Positions 7,765 to 18,050 are shown, counted from the first letter of the stretch. The stretch is 64,000 nt of DNA from Mycobacterium dioxanotrophicus (GCF_002157835.1 NZ_CP020809.1:6572001-6636000), one strand, 5' to 3'. The notes: generated by a model from the sequence alone, not told the origin. Made by a program: numbers and translations.

Positions 7765-7838
7765 TCGCCGAGTGGCCAGTTTTTACAAGGATTTTCGCAA
7801 CAAACGTGGCATAACTGGCCATTCGACGCCTATAGATA
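7765..7838 (-). repeat. palindromic intergenic repeat, copy B (inverted relative to copy A)
   Basis: On the minus strand it reads TCTATAGGCGTCGAATGGCC, then a divergent centre with GCGAA, then ACTGGCCACTCGGCGA. The ends match copy A (2011-2081) nearly base for base, while the centre differs but keeps the hairpin arms GGCCAGTT and AACTGGCC. It lies downstream of the SDR and immediately upstream of the permease start; its last bases (TATAGAT, 7831-7837) may form the permease -10 box. Confidence 0.72.
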
Positions 7839-7842
7839 GTGC

Positions 7843-9141
7843 GTGACCCTGCTGAGTTGGAAACGCGTCGAGGCCCGCGCGGACGACGACTTCGTCGTCG
7901 CACCCGGTGAACGGCTCGACTGGCCCCGAACCGTCGGCATCGGCGCCCAGCACGTGGTGGCCATGTTCGGCGCCACCTTCCTGGTTCCGGTACTCACCGG
8001 ATTCCCGCCGTCGACGACGCTGCTGTTCTCCGGTGTCGGCACCGTGCTGTTCCTCATCATCACCGGTAACCGGCTGCCCAGTTACCTGGGTTCGAGCTTC
8101 GCTGTCATCGCCCCGGTGACGGCGGCGACCGCCTCCCACGGCATGGGGAGCGCTCTGGGCGGGCTCATCGCGCTCGGAGCGCTGCTGATGATCGTCGGTG
8201 GGGTCGTGCACCTGATCGGGACCCATTGGATCGACCTGACCCTTCCGCCGGTGGTCACCGGCGCGATCGTCGCGCTGATCGGCTTCAACCTGGCCCCCGC
8301 CGCCAAGAGCAACTTCGAAAAGGGGCCGGTGGTCGGCCTGGTCACGCTGGTGGTCCTGGTCGCGACGCTGGCGTTCTTCCGCGGCATCATCGGGCGGCTG
8401 GCCATCTTCGGGGCGGTGTTGATCGGTTATCTGCTGGCCCTGATCCTCGGCGAGGTCGACACGTCCGCGATCGCCGCGGCGCCGTGGCTCGGTCTGCCCC
8501 ATTTCCAGACGCCGACGTTCACCGTCGCGGTACTGCCGCTGTTCGTGCCCGCGGTGATCGCGTTGATCGCCGAGAACATCGGCCACGTCAAGTCGGTCGG
8601 GCAGATGACCGCGACGGACATGGACCCGCTCGTGGGCCGCGCCCTGGCCGCCGATGGGCTGGCCACCGTGCTGGCCGGGGCCGGCGGCGGGTCGGCGACC
8701 ACCACCTATGCCGAGAACATCGGGGTGATGGCCGCGACCCGGGTCTACTCGACCGCGGCGTACTGGGTGGCGGCCGCTGTGGCGATCGGATTGTCGTTGT
8801 GTCCCAAGGTGGGTGCCGCGATTTCGGCCATCCCGCCGGGCGTACTGGGCGGTGCGACCGTGGTGCTCTACGGGCTGGTCGGTATCCTCGGCGTCCGGAT
8901 CTGGCTCACCAATCACGTCGACTTCGCCAAGCCGATCAACCAGATGACCGCGGCGATCCCGTTGATCATCGGGATCGCCGATTTCACGTGGAGCGCAGGC
9001 TCGTTGACGTTCACCGGGATCGCCCTCGGGTCCATCGCCGCGCTGGTGGTCTACCACGGGATGCGCGTGCTGCAGTTCGCCGGCGGGCAGCGACGCTCAC
9101 TGCCCCAGCGCGTTGACCACCGCGGAGAACACGACGGGTAG
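7843..9141 (+). CDS. NCS2-family uracil/xanthine permease
   Basis: A 432-residue nucleobase transporter with about 14 hydrophobic helices. NCS2/UraA marks are GIGAQHVVAMFGATFLVP near the N-terminus, GSSFAVIAPV (half-helix TM3), AENIGHVKSVGQMTATDMDP with the substrate Glu in TM8, and AGAGGGSATTTYAENIGVMAATRV in the TM10 region. It probably imports uracil or a related base with protons. GTG 7843 follows a TATAGAT box by about 5 nt with no Shine-Dalgarno, so the message may be leaderless. Its 3' end overlaps the convergent FAD gene by 45 bp. No pyrimidine catabolism gene is adjacent. Confidence 0.88.
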   Translation: MTLLSWKRVEARADDDFVVAPGERLDWPRTVGIGAQHVVAMFGATFLVPVLTGFPPSTTLLFSGVGTVLFLIITGNRLPSYLGSSFAVIAPVTAATASHGMGSALGGLIALGALLMIVGGVVHLIGTHWIDLTLPPVVTGAIVALIGFNLAPAAKSNFEKGPVVGLVTLVVLVATLAFFRGIIGRLAIFGAVLIGYLLALILGEVDTSAIAAAPWLGLPHFQTPTFTVAVLPLFVPAVIALIAENIGHVKSVGQMTATDMDPLVGRALAADGLATVLAGAGGGSATTTYAENIGVMAATRVYSTAAYWVAAAVAIGLSLCPKVGAAISAIPPGVLGGATVVLYGLVGILGVRIWLTNHVDFAKPINQMTAAIPLIIGIADFTWSAGSLTFTGIALGSIAALVVYHGMRVLQFAGGQRRSLPQRVDHRGEHDG

Positions 9142-10122
9142 CGCCGCGGCCGCCGGCGTGATGCTCGCCCGTACCGGCCGAAAACCGCTGCCCCACAACA
9201 GCGCTGCGGTCAGGAACCGATAGCGTCGGGTCAGCGCCCGCCACTGCCTGTCATAGTCGCCCGGCCGGTCCGCCAGCACACATCCGACCAGCACTTCGGC
9301 CGCGCCGAACGCCAGGCCCAGTCCCTCGCCGGTCAGCGCGTCGATGTAGCCCGCCGCGTCCCCGACCAGCAGCACGCGTCCCGCGCTGCGCTGACGTACC
9401 TTCTGCCGCAACGGTCCCGCCGCCCGGTCCGTGCCATGAGGGCATCCGTGGATCCGGTCGGCCAATGCCGGAAACTTCCCGACGTGCTCGTCGAACCGTC
9501 CGCGGGCCGACGTCAGGATCGCCACGCCGACGCAGTCGTCGGCGACGGGGGTCACGTAGGCCTCACTGGCCTCCCCATCCCGGGCCCAGTACACTTCGAC
9601 GCAGTCCGACCACGGCGCGATCCGGACATGGCGCCGGATGCCCCATCGCCGCCGCGGCCCGTTGTCCTCCGATAGCCCGAGCGAACGTCGGATCGGCGAA
9701 TGCAACCCGTCAGCCGCGGCCAGGTACCTCGCCTGAAACCCCGCCGCCGACACCGACGTCGAATCCTGCTGCACTGCACCGATTTCGCCCTGCACCACCT
9801 TTACCCCGGCCGCAGCCGCCGCGTCGGACAATGCCGCGTGCAGCACCGTGCGCCGCACACCGCGACCGGCTTCGCCGAAGAACCGGGCCTCGGCAACGCG
9901 ACGGCCATCCAGATAGCGGATGCCGCGGAACACCTGCCCGTCCGCGTCGACGCCCAAGGCGTGCAGGTGCCGCACCGAATGCGGCATCAAGCCCTCACCG
10001 CAAGCCTTGTCGATCGGGCCGCACCGGCGTTCCACCACCACCGTCTCGAGGCCGGCGCGCGCCGCGTGCACCGCGGTGGCCAGACCGGCCGGCCCACCGC
10101 CCGCAACCAACAGGTCGATCAC
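9097..10122 (-). CDS. FAD-dependent hydroxylase, geranylgeranyl-reductase-like (SrsC-type)
   Basis: A 341-residue flavoprotein. The N-terminal dinucleotide-binding motif is VAGGGPAGLATAVHAARAG, then ACGEGLMPHSVRHLHALGV, and the second FAD motif is GRVLLVGDAAGYIDALTGEGLGLAFGAA (about 265-290). This is the group A flavin monooxygenase/geranylgeranyl reductase fold. It begins GTGA, overlapping the methyltransferase stop. In Streptomyces griseus srsABC a type III PKS, an ICMT-like methyltransferase and a flavoprotein hydroxylase make methylated phenolic lipids and quinones. The same three classes occur here in the same order, so this enzyme likely hydroxylates the aromatic ring. A reductase role on a prenyl lipid is the alternative. 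Confidence 0.82.
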   Translation of the reverse strand: MIDLLVAGGGPAGLATAVHAARAGLETVVVERRCGPIDKACGEGLMPHSVRHLHALGVDADGQVFRGIRYLDGRRVAEARFFGEAGRGVRRTVLHAALSDAAAAAGVKVVQGEIGAVQQDSTSVSAAGFQARYLAAADGLHSPIRRSLGLSEDNGPRRRWGIRRHVRIAPWSDCVEVYWARDGEASEAYVTPVADDCVGVAILTSARGRFDEHVGKFPALADRIHGCPHGTDRAAGPLRQKVRQRSAGRVLLVGDAAGYIDALTGEGLGLAFGAAEVLVGCVLADRPGDYDRQWRALTRRYRFLTAALLWGSGFRPVRASITPAAAALPVVFSAVVNALGQ

Positions 10123-10628
10123 GTCAAGCCTTGCAACGCATCGTTTTCCACCCGGATCCGGGTCCGCAACAACACCGCGTTGGCGACGGTGAAGATCAAC
10201 GCGGTGAGCCAGGCGCCGCCCACCAGTGGCAGGGCCACCCCCTCGGTCACCACCGCGACGTAATTGGGGTGCGGCACCACCCGGTACGGTCCACCGGTCA
10301 CCCGCGCAGCGCCCGGTATCACCACCACCCGCGTGTTCCACTGGCGCCCCAGCGTCGTGATGCACCACCACCGCAGACCCTGTGCGGCCAGCACCAGAGC
10401 CAGCATCGGGCGGCCCAGCCACCGGCGGTAGGGGCGCCGACGCGCCTCCAGCAGCGCACCGGCCAACAGCCCGGTGTGCAGGACCACCATCACCGGGTAA
10501 TGCCCGGCGCCGAACTCCTTGCCGCCGTTGGCTTTACTCCACTGCAGGTTGCGCCGGGAGACCACGAGCTCGACCACCCGCTCGGCGGCGACCGCGGCGA
10601 CGAGGACTGTGATGTTTCTGCGTCCCAT
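10119..10628 (-). CDS. isoprenylcysteine carboxyl methyltransferase (ICMT)-family methyltransferase, SrsB-like
   Basis: A 169-residue integral membrane methyltransferase with about four helices. The C-terminal ICMT signature is seen: GRQWNTRVVVIPGAARVTGGPYRVVPHPNYVAVV, where PYRVVPHPNY binds S-adenosylmethionine and the head group. ATG 10628 overlaps the PKS stop (TGATG) and the gene ends in a GTGA overlap with the FAD gene, so the three are a translationally coupled operon. By analogy with SrsB it should O-methylate the alkylresorcinol made by the upstream PKS. ICMT-type proteins in bacteria do not normally act on prenylated proteins. Confidence 0.85.
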   Translation of the reverse strand: MGRRNITVLVAAVAAERVVELVVSRRNLQWSKANGGKEFGAGHYPVMVVLHTGLLAGALLEARRRPYRRWLGRPMLALVLAAQGLRWWCITTLGRQWNTRVVVIPGAARVTGGPYRVVPHPNYVAVVTEGVALPLVGGAWLTALIFTVANAVLLRTRIRVENDALQGLT

Positions 10629-11716
10629 CAGCGCCAACGCAGCAGGACGAGTTCGGAGCAGAATCCCGGGCCCATGGCCATCAGGACTCCCGGGGTGCCA
10701 GGCTCGGGGCGCTTGCAGATGGTGTCCCGCAACACGTGCAACACCGACGACGACGACAGGTTGCCCACCTCGGCCAGCGACTGCCAGGTCAGATCCAATG
10801 CGTCGGAAGGGAGTTCGAGTGTCTCGATGATGGCCTCGATCACCTTTGGGCCGCCCGGGTGGCTCACCCACGACTCGACGTCACTGATGGTGAGGCCATG
10901 TGCGGCAAGGAAACCTGTGACGTCGTCGCCCAGATACCGGCCCACGAAGCCCGGCACCTCGGCGCTCAGCACAATCTCGAACCCGTCGCTGCCGATGTCC
11001 CAACCCATGGCGTGCAACGAATCCGGGTACAGGTGGCTGCACGAGTCCAGGACATCCGGCCCGCTCGGGTCGAGCTTCTTTGCCCGGTCGGCACCCACGG
11101 CCACCACGGCCGCGGCACCGTCGCCGAACAGCGCGCCTGCCACCAGCGTCGGCATCGACGGATGGTGTTTGCGCGTCAGCGAACACAGCTCCACCGACAC
11201 CAGCACCGCGACCTTGTCGGGAGCCCCACGCAGGTAGTCATTGAGCCGGGCGATGCCGGCCGCCCCGGCCACGCAGCCCAGACCGAAGATCGGCATTCGC
11301 CGCACATCGGGTCGCAGACCCAACCTGCCGGCGATGCGCGCATCCAGCGAAGGGACCACCGCGCCGGTGACCGTCGTGGTGATGATCAGATCGACGTCCT
11401 GCGGGCGCAGGCCGGCCTCTTCGAGCGCACCCGACAACGCCTGGCAGCCCAGCTCGGTGGCGTGCTCGATGAACAGGTTGTTGGTCTCACCGAAATCGCT
11501 CAGACTCGCGTACTCTTCCAGCGGTCTGACGAGATAGCGGCTGTTGACCTTCGCGCTCTTGTGCAGCGCGCGCACCACGTCGGCGACGGTGTCATACCCC
11601 GGCAGCGCGAGCAGGGCCTCGGTGACCTCGTCCTGGGTGTATCGATTGGGCGGGAGAACACCGTGAACACCGGCGATTGTGCTGTGACTGACAATGTGGC
11701 CGAAGTCAATTCCCAT
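10628..11716 (-). CDS. type III polyketide synthase (chalcone/alkylresorcinol synthase family)
   Basis: A 362-residue ketosynthase homodimer-type enzyme. The Cys-His-Asn triad is complete: Cys148 ([12 protein letters not shown]), His286 (WVSHPGGPK) and Asn319 (EVGNLSSSS). The C-terminal [11 protein letters not shown] matches the GFGPG-type loop. Long-chain acyl-CoA starters extended with malonyl-CoA to alkylresorcinols or alkylpyrones are the known products of mycobacterial and streptomycete relatives. ATG 11716 starts the conserved [10 protein letters not shown]. It leads the operon with the methyltransferase and FAD gene. Chain length and ring type cannot be read from sequence. Confidence 0.9.
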   Translation of the reverse strand: MGIDFGHIVSHSTIAGVHGVLPPNRYTQDEVTEALLALPGYDTVADVVRALHKSAKVNSRYLVRPLEEYASLSDFGETNNLFIEHATELGCQALSGALEEAGLRPQDVDLIITTTVTGAVVPSLDARIAGRLGLRPDVRRMPIFGLGCVAGAAGIARLNDYLRGAPDKVAVLVSVELCSLTRKHHPSMPTLVAGALFGDGAAAVVAVGADRAKKLDPSGPDVLDSCSHLYPDSLHAMGWDIGSDGFEIVLSAEVPGFVGRYLGDDVTGFLAAHGLTISDVESWVSHPGGPKVIEAIIETLELPSDALDLTWQSLAEVGNLSSSSVLHVLRDTICKRPEPGTPGVLMAMGPGFCSELVLLRWR

Positions 11717-11774
11717 ACCCGTACTACGGAGTAGCCCGCGGTCGGGTTCACCGGAATCCGGCGATTTTTCTGAT

Positions 11775-13211
11775 TCAGCGTGCGCGGCGATTTCGTTTGT
11801 CGTGCGATGGAACCCCGTTGACGCCGTCGATCGACATCGCATAGCTACCGACAGCAAACGCCACCGCCGGTCCCATGATTGACAGCGTATGGGCATCGAC
11901 ATTGTCGACGGTGTCCCTCGGGGTGTGGTAATTCGGATCGAACGGCTGGCCGGCCTTACCGCCCCAGAGCCGCGCCTGCACTTCCGTTTTGCGTTGCGAC
12001 GATCCCGTGGTGGTACCGCCGATGGGCACGCCGGCGGCCAGGAACGCGGTGTAGTCGGTGGTATCGCTCAGCGGCATGTCGGCGGGCCGTACTCCGGCGA
12101 GGTTGAGATAGCCGGCCAGGGTGCGCTCGATGCCCGCCGAGCCTTCGGGAACCGCCTTGACGGCCGTCGTCGCGGCGGACTGATCACCGTCGTAGGTGAA
12201 GTACCCGGCGTTGGTCGAACCGAGCATCTCGAAGTTCAGGTACAACGCCACATCCGCGAGCTGCCCCGCGTCGAGCCCCCGCACGTACTGCGTCGAGCCG
12301 TCCAGCCCGGTCTCCTGGCCACCCCAGAACGCGAACCGCACCGCGTTGTGCACCGCCGGCGAACTGCCCAGCTGCAGTGCGGTTTCCAGCAGCGCGGCCA
12401 CGCCGGTGCCGTTGTCGTTGATGCCCGGGCCGCCGCGGATGCTGTCCAGGTGCGCCCCGGCCATCACGACATCGGAGGTGGATCCGGTCTTGGTCTGCGC
12501 CACCAGGTTTCGCGACTTGATCAGATCGGACTTACCGTCCAGGGTGAGTTTGACGGCAGCCGACGTACCCAGCAGCGCGGTGTCGGTGGTCTTGTCGATG
12601 ATGCCGACCGGCACCTTCAACTGCCGGTAGTAGCCTGGCGTGAACAACCCTGTGGGGCTGGGTTTTACGGTGCTGACCACCAACAGCCCGACGGCGCCCT
12701 GCGCCACGGCGGTGTCCTGCTTGACCACCACCGAGCACCCGGTGTCGTCGACAACCGCGATGGCTCCGGTCATCTTCTTGGACCCGTAATCGGCTGCCGT
12801 GCAGCCCGCGAGCTTGACGGGATGCAGGGTGGGTGCGTTCAGGCCACCGGGCTGCGTCTGGACCAGGAGCGACCCTTGAACGACCGGGTACCGGGTACCG
12901 TCGACCACCAGCGCGGGATCGCCGCCCTGCATGGGGCCGAGCCGGTCGAACTCCGGCGTCTGTACATCGAAGCCCTTGTCCTTCAACAGCTTCGAGACGT
13001 AGTCGAGACTGGCGTCGTACCCAGGGGTGCCCTGCGCGCGGTTACCGCCGTTGGCCTCGGCGATCTCGGCGAACTTGCGCAGGTGTGTGTACATGGCGTC
13101 GACGGTGATCCGGCCCGCCAGTTCGTGCGACAGATCTGCCTGCGGCGGCGACTGCGATGAACACCCGACGACGGCTACGGCCACCAGCGCCGCGGCCCAA
13201 CCGGCCTTCAC
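11775..13211 (-). CDS. LpqL-like M28 peptidase lipoprotein with altered active site
   Basis: A 478-residue exported lipoprotein: signal peptide and lipobox VAVVGC (Cys17), a protease-associated (PA) domain at about 115-225, then an M28 zinc aminopeptidase domain. Ligand positions by comparison with the family: His254 (GAHLDS), Asp266 (INDNG), Glu300, Glu328 and His429 (NYHTP). The general-base Glu is replaced: WGGQETG has Gln299 where the neighbour has WGAEEEG. The usual Asp ligand in LNFDMLG is Glu328. It starts with GTG overlapping the stop of its paralogue by 4 bp. A tandem duplicate, possibly with lost or changed catalysis. Confidence 0.85.
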   Translation of the reverse strand: MKAGWAAALVAVAVVGCSSQSPPQADLSHELAGRITVDAMYTHLRKFAEIAEANGGNRAQGTPGYDASLDYVSKLLKDKGFDVQTPEFDRLGPMQGGDPALVVDGTRYPVVQGSLLVQTQPGGLNAPTLHPVKLAGCTAADYGSKKMTGAIAVVDDTGCSVVVKQDTAVAQGAVGLLVVSTVKPSPTGLFTPGYYRQLKVPVGIIDKTTDTALLGTSAAVKLTLDGKSDLIKSRNLVAQTKTGSTSDVVMAGAHLDSIRGGPGINDNGTGVAALLETALQLGSSPAVHNAVRFAFWGGQETGLDGSTQYVRGLDAGQLADVALYLNFEMLGSTNAGYFTYDGDQSAATTAVKAVPEGSAGIERTLAGYLNLAGVRPADMPLSDTTDYTAFLAAGVPIGGTTTGSSQRKTEVQARLWGGKAGQPFDPNYHTPRDTVDNVDAHTLSIMGPAVAFAVGSYAMSIDGVNGVPSHDKRNRRAR

Positions 13212-14704
13212 GACGGGGTGACCTCGCGGCGGGTGCGGTCGGATCTGATCGGAATCCCGTTGCGGCCACTCTGATCCTGCGCGTACAGCCCCGTGACGTA
13301 GGCGACTCCCTCACCGTGGATCTGCAGCGCGGTCTGGTCGACGTGGTCGATGGTGTCGGTGGCCTGGTGGTAATTCGGGTCGAACGGCTGATCGACCTTG
13401 CCCTTCCACAACTTGGCCTCCTCCTCGGTCATCTTGTCCTCGGCGCCGGAGAACAACCCGCCCGCCGGGATACCGGCCTGGGTGAATCCGTCGTAGTCGG
13501 ACCGGCCGTCGAAGTTGGTGTCCCGCGGCGTCTTTCCGGCGTTCTGCAGATAGGTGGCCAACGTGCGTTCGATACCCGCCGAGCCTTCCGGCACCCGCGG
13601 CGGACCGCTGGGATCCGGCGGTGCGGACTGGTCACCGTCGTAGGTGAAGTAGCCGGGATTGGGCGAGCCCAGCATGTCGAAGTTCAGGTACATCGCGACG
13701 TCCTTGAGTGCTTCGAGGTCCAGCGACTCTACATAGTTGCGCGAGCCGAGCAGGCCCTCCTCCTCGGCGCCCCAGAACCCGAAGCGCACCGCGTTCTTGA
13801 CGTCGGGCGAAACACCCAGCTGCAGCGCGGTTTCCAGCACTGCGGCGACCCCTGAGCCGTTGTCGTTGATGCCGGGGCCCTCGGGCACGCTGTCCAGATG
13901 CGCGCCCAGCATGACCACGTCGGAGGTCGAACCGGTCTTGGTCTGGGCGATCACGTTGCGGGTGTGCTCGGTGCGGACACCGGCGTTGAGCTTGATGGTG
14001 GTCGGTCCGGGTGCCGCGCGCAGCCGGGCGCCGTCGGCCTTGGTCACGCTGACCACCGGAATCTTGACGTCGGTGCGCTCACCGAGCGTGCCGCCCATCT
14101 GATCCCCGTCCTGGTTGTTGGCGACGATCACCGCAACAGCGCCGCGTTCGACGGCCGCAGTCTCCTTGGCACTGAACGCGCAATGCCCACGGTCGACCAG
14201 CACCACCGCACCGGCCACGGGCAGCCCGTCGTAGTCCTTGGCCTCGCACCCCGGAGAATCCCCGGTGCGGGCGGGCACCAGCGGCCCGGACACCCCTTCG
14301 GCGCCGGTGCCGATCGTATAGAGCAGCGGCTTGGCGGTCACCGGCTGACCACCCACAGTGACCTGCGGATCTTCGGAGAACGGTATGCGCACCTGGAACT
14401 CGGGGGTTTGCACGTCGAACCCCTTGTCGCGCAAAGTTTTCGCCACATAGTCGACGCTGGCGTCGTAGCCGGGTGTGCCGAGCGCGCGGGTGTTGCCGTT
14501 CGCGTTGGCGATGTCCTGCAGCTTCTTGAGGTGCCCCATCATCGCGTCCACCGACACCTGGTGACGCAGCTGCTCGGCGAATTCTCGGGCCGCGGGCGCG
14601 GCCGCCGGCGTGTCGACGTTGAGTTCGGTCTTGCTGTCACAGCCGGCCAAAGCCACGGTCAGCACCACCGCGCCAAGGACCGCCCCCGTCAAATTGCGTC
14701 GCAT
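13208..14704 (-). CDS. lpqL: LpqL-like M28 aminopeptidase lipoprotein
   Basis: A 498-residue lipoprotein aminopeptidase anchored outside the membrane: signal peptide with lipobox VALAGC (Cys22), PA domain at about 130-245 and M28 domain after it. All zinc and catalytic residues are present: GAHLDS, INDNGSG, WGAEEEG (adjacent base and ligand Glu), LNFDMLG and NYHQATD. This is the intact member of the tandem pair and the better match to M. tuberculosis LpqL (Rv0418), also near thiG in that genome. ATG 14704 is preferred; an in-frame GTG at 14713 is possible. Likely trims peptides in the cell envelope. Confidence 0.85.
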   Translation of the reverse strand: MRRNLTGAVLGAVVLTVALAGCDSKTELNVDTPAAAPAAREFAEQLRHQVSVDAMMGHLKKLQDIANANGNTRALGTPGYDASVDYVAKTLRDKGFDVQTPEFQVRIPFSEDPQVTVGGQPVTAKPLLYTIGTGAEGVSGPLVPARTGDSPGCEAKDYDGLPVAGAVVLVDRGHCAFSAKETAAVERGAVAVIVANNQDGDQMGGTLGERTDVKIPVVSVTKADGARLRAAPGPTTIKLNAGVRTEHTRNVIAQTKTGSTSDVVMLGAHLDSVPEGPGINDNGSGVAAVLETALQLGVSPDVKNAVRFGFWGAEEEGLLGSRNYVESLDLEALKDVAMYLNFDMLGSPNPGYFTYDGDQSAPPDPSGPPRVPEGSAGIERTLATYLQNAGKTPRDTNFDGRSDYDGFTQAGIPAGGLFSGAEDKMTEEEAKLWKGKVDQPFDPNYHQATDTIDHVDQTALQIHGEGVAYVTGLYAQDQSGRNGIPIRSDRTRREVTPS

Positions 14705-14771
14705 TGCACCCACCGTAGTGGGTAGCTCCGCGGGCGGGCGGCGTTAATCGGTCGCGTGCCGCCGAGCTCCG

Positions 14772-15275
14772 TCAGGCGTCGGCTTTCAGCGCCTTCAGAT
14801 AGCGGTTGGTGACGAGTCTCTGCGCAACGGCCGCCGGGATCGCGCCGAGCAAGCTCCACCACGTGGCGGGTTTGGAGAACGCGACCACATCCACGTACAC
14901 GCTGCCGTCGTCATACCGGACGGCGAACAACTCTTCCCCGGACTCGGGATGTCCACGCAACGTCCCGTAGGCGAAGCCGCGTCGGTCGGGTTCATCGATG
15001 GTGTAGACCACCCGCCCGTAGGCCAGCACCGGTCCCAGCCTGATCGTGAGCAGGGTGCCCTCTTCGGCGACCTCCGACGACGTCTCGATCCGTAATCCCG
15101 CACCGCGTTGCACACCCCAGTGCATCAACCGGTCGGCGGCCTCCTCGAAGCAGCTTCGGCCCTGCCCGAGGGCGGCGGTCCGCCGGATGTGGTGATAGCC
15201 GCTCGGCAGCACACCCGCAGTCGCCCCGACTTCGGCGTAGTTCAACGGTTTGCGACCCAGCGCGGCCCAATCCAT
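14772..15275 (-). CDS. DUF1990 family protein
   Basis: A 167-residue cytoplasmic protein of the DUF1990 family, whose marks are LNYAEVGATAGVLPSGYHHIRRTAALGQG, a tryptophan in LMHWGVQRG, and EELFAVRYDDGSVYVDVVAFSKPA near the end. ATG 15275 is chosen because GGAGGG lies 9 nt before it; the ATG nine bases earlier touches the Shine-Dalgarno. It starts one base after the TGA of the ABC permease gene, so it is the third gene of that operon. Function unknown. Confidence 0.82.
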   Translation of the reverse strand: MDWAALGRKPLNYAEVGATAGVLPSGYHHIRRTAALGQGRSCFEEAADRLMHWGVQRGAGLRIETSSEVAEEGTLLTIRLGPVLAYGRVVYTIDEPDRRGFAYGTLRGHPESGEELFAVRYDDGSVYVDVVAFSKPATWWSLLGAIPAAVAQRLVTNRYLKALKADA

Positions 15276-15276
15276 G

Positions 15277-16035
15277 TCAGGCATCCCTCCGGTTCAGCAC
15301 GGCGACCGCCACGACGAAGACCACCGCGACCAGCGCCACGAAGTAACACAGCGACCCTGTCTCACCCCAGGGGATGTTGAAGCTCGGGAACAACCATTCC
15401 ACGCCGAGGAAGCGGTACATGTTGGCGAACGGCAGCCACGGGCCGAGCTGCACACCGGTGGAGGGCAGATTGGCCAGCAGCGGCTCGGCGACCAGCGGCC
15501 ACAACAACAGCACCGCGACGGCGCCGGCCGCGAAGCGGATCAATGCGCCGACCGCCACCCCGAGCACCGCGGCCAGCGCGGCGTACAGCGCGAAACCGCC
15601 GGCCACCGACCAGGTCGCCGCGCTGACCAGCGACAGTTGCGCGCCGACCACCGGTTCGGCGAACAGCCGCGCCACCATCACCGACGCCAACACCATCGCC
15701 ACCGTGCAGACCGACGAAAATGCCGCGGCCACAATGGCCTTCGCAATCAGCACCCAGGTGCGGTTCGGAGTTGCCAGAAACGTCGTCCGGATCAGGCCGG
15801 TGCGGTACTCGCCGGTCACCGTCATGGACGCCAGGATCATCAGCACCGGCACCCCGAACACCGCCACTCCCAGCGCGGCCTTGCCCGGCGGCAGCGGGGT
15901 GAAACCGTAGGAGGTCCAGCCCTGCAGCGCCGCCACCCCCAGGCTCAACGCGGCCACCCCCAGCACCGACCACAGCGGCGAGCGGGTGGTCGACAGTTTG
16001 ATGCGTTCGGCGTCGAGCACCGCCAGCGCGCTCAT
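15277..16035 (-). CDS. ABC transporter permease, ABC-2 type
   Basis: A 252-residue membrane protein with about six helices and the ABC-2 pattern, including the cytoplasmic stretch GEYRTGLIRTTFLATPNR between helices 2 and 3. Its start overlaps the ATPase gene by 4 bp (ATGA). It pairs with the upstream ATPase to form an exporter of the type used for drug, antibiotic or lipid efflux, but the substrate is unknown. The N-terminal LDAERIKLSTTRSPLWSV is typical of two-component drug exporters in actinobacteria. Confidence 0.85.
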   Translation of the reverse strand: MSALAVLDAERIKLSTTRSPLWSVLGVAALSLGVAALQGWTSYGFTPLPPGKAALGVAVFGVPVLMILASMTVTGEYRTGLIRTTFLATPNRTWVLIAKAIVAAAFSSVCTVAMVLASVMVARLFAEPVVGAQLSLVSAATWSVAGGFALYAALAAVLGVAVGALIRFAAGAVAVLLLWPLVAEPLLANLPSTGVQLGPWLPFANMYRFLGVEWLFPSFNIPWGETGSLCYFVALVAVVFVVAVAVLNRRDA

Positions 16036-16934
16036 GGTTTGCCCGCCCGGTAGTCGACGGCGTCGTCGGTGAGTTTCAAATACGCCTCCTCCAGCGAAGC
16101 CGACCGCGTGCTCAGTTCGTGCAACACGATCGAATTGCGGGCGGCCAGTTCCCCGATCACCTCGATGGCCGCGCCACGAACCGTCAGCGCGTCGCCGTCC
16201 ACGTCGGCCTGCAACCCGGCGTCGCCCAGTACCTCGGCCAGAGTGACCAGCTGCGGACTGCGCACTCGCACGGCGTTGCCCGACCCGCTGACGAACTCCG
16301 CGACCGTGGTCGACGCGATCAGCTTGCCCTGGCCGATCACCACCAGCCGGTCTGCGGTGTTGGACATTTCAGCAAGCAGATGGCTGGACACGAACACCGT
16401 GCGTCCCTCCGCAGCCAGGCTGCGCATCAGCGTGCGCACCCAGTGGATGCCTTCGGGGTCGAGACCGTTGACCGGCTCGTCGAACAACAGCACCGGCGGA
16501 TCCCCCAACAGCGCCGCGGCGATGCCCAGGCGCTGGCTCATACCCAACGACAGCGTCCCCGCGGGCCGATCACTCACCGATTCCAAGCCGACGGCGTCGA
16601 GCACCTCGTCGACGCGGGGTACCGGGATCCGGTTGGCCGCCGCGATCCAGCGGAGGTGATTACGCGCGCTGCGGTTGGGGTGGGCCGCACGCGCGTCGAG
16701 CAACGCACCGACGGTTCGCAGCGGATCACGCAGTTCGCGGTAGGGCTTGCCGTCGATGGTGGCCGTGCCGGCATTGGGGCGGTCGAGACCCAGGATGAGC
16801 CGCATCGTCGTGGTCTTGCCTGCACCGTTGGGTCCGAGAAACCCGGTGACCACTCCCGGTTCGACGGTGAACGTCAGGTCGTCGACGGCGCGATGGGTTC
16901 CGTAGAGCTTGGTCAGCCCGGCGATTTCGATCAT
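16032..16934 (-). CDS. ABC transporter ATP-binding protein
   Basis: A 300-residue ATPase of the DrrA/CcmA type. Walker A GPNGAGKTTTMRLILGL (about 38-55), Q-loop absent of odd changes, signature LSLGMSQRLGIAAALLGDP (about 132-150), Walker B VLLFDEPVNGLDP and H-loop VFVSSHLLAEM. A C-terminal regulatory domain of about 80 residues follows. The start is placed at ATG 16934 (MIEIAGLTKLYG); upstream in-frame ATGs precede the conserved domain. It leads the operon ATPase, permease, DUF1990. Energises export through the permease. Confidence 0.88.
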   Translation of the reverse strand: MIEIAGLTKLYGTHRAVDDLTFTVEPGVVTGFLGPNGAGKTTTMRLILGLDRPNAGTATIDGKPYRELRDPLRTVGALLDARAAHPNRSARNHLRWIAAANRIPVPRVDEVLDAVGLESVSDRPAGTLSLGMSQRLGIAAALLGDPPVLLFDEPVNGLDPEGIHWVRTLMRSLAAEGRTVFVSSHLLAEMSNTADRLVVIGQGKLIASTTVAEFVSGSGNAVRVRSPQLVTLAEVLGDAGLQADVDGDALTVRGAAIEVIGELAARNSIVLHELSTRSASLEEAYLKLTDDAVDYRAGKP

Positions 16935-17098
16935 CGTCGTCCAGTATTCCCACCGCAGCGCGCCGCGGCCAACGGCCGTCTTGTCGCGAGTATGCATCGT
17001 CTGCGAAAAATCGGCCGCGAACTCGCAGAGGATTCACATTCGCGGGGCTGAGCCGGGAAAGCCGGGCGAGAAGCCCGAAGCGCGAGACCCCGACCCGA

Positions 17099-18046
<948 letters not shown>

Positions 18047-18050
<4 letters not shown>

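Noticed and set aside
7783..9057. 424-aa minus-strand open frame over the NCS2 permease
   Set aside because: Asp/Arg/His/Gln-rich text typical of antisense to a GC-rich membrane protein gene; the plus-strand permease is certain.
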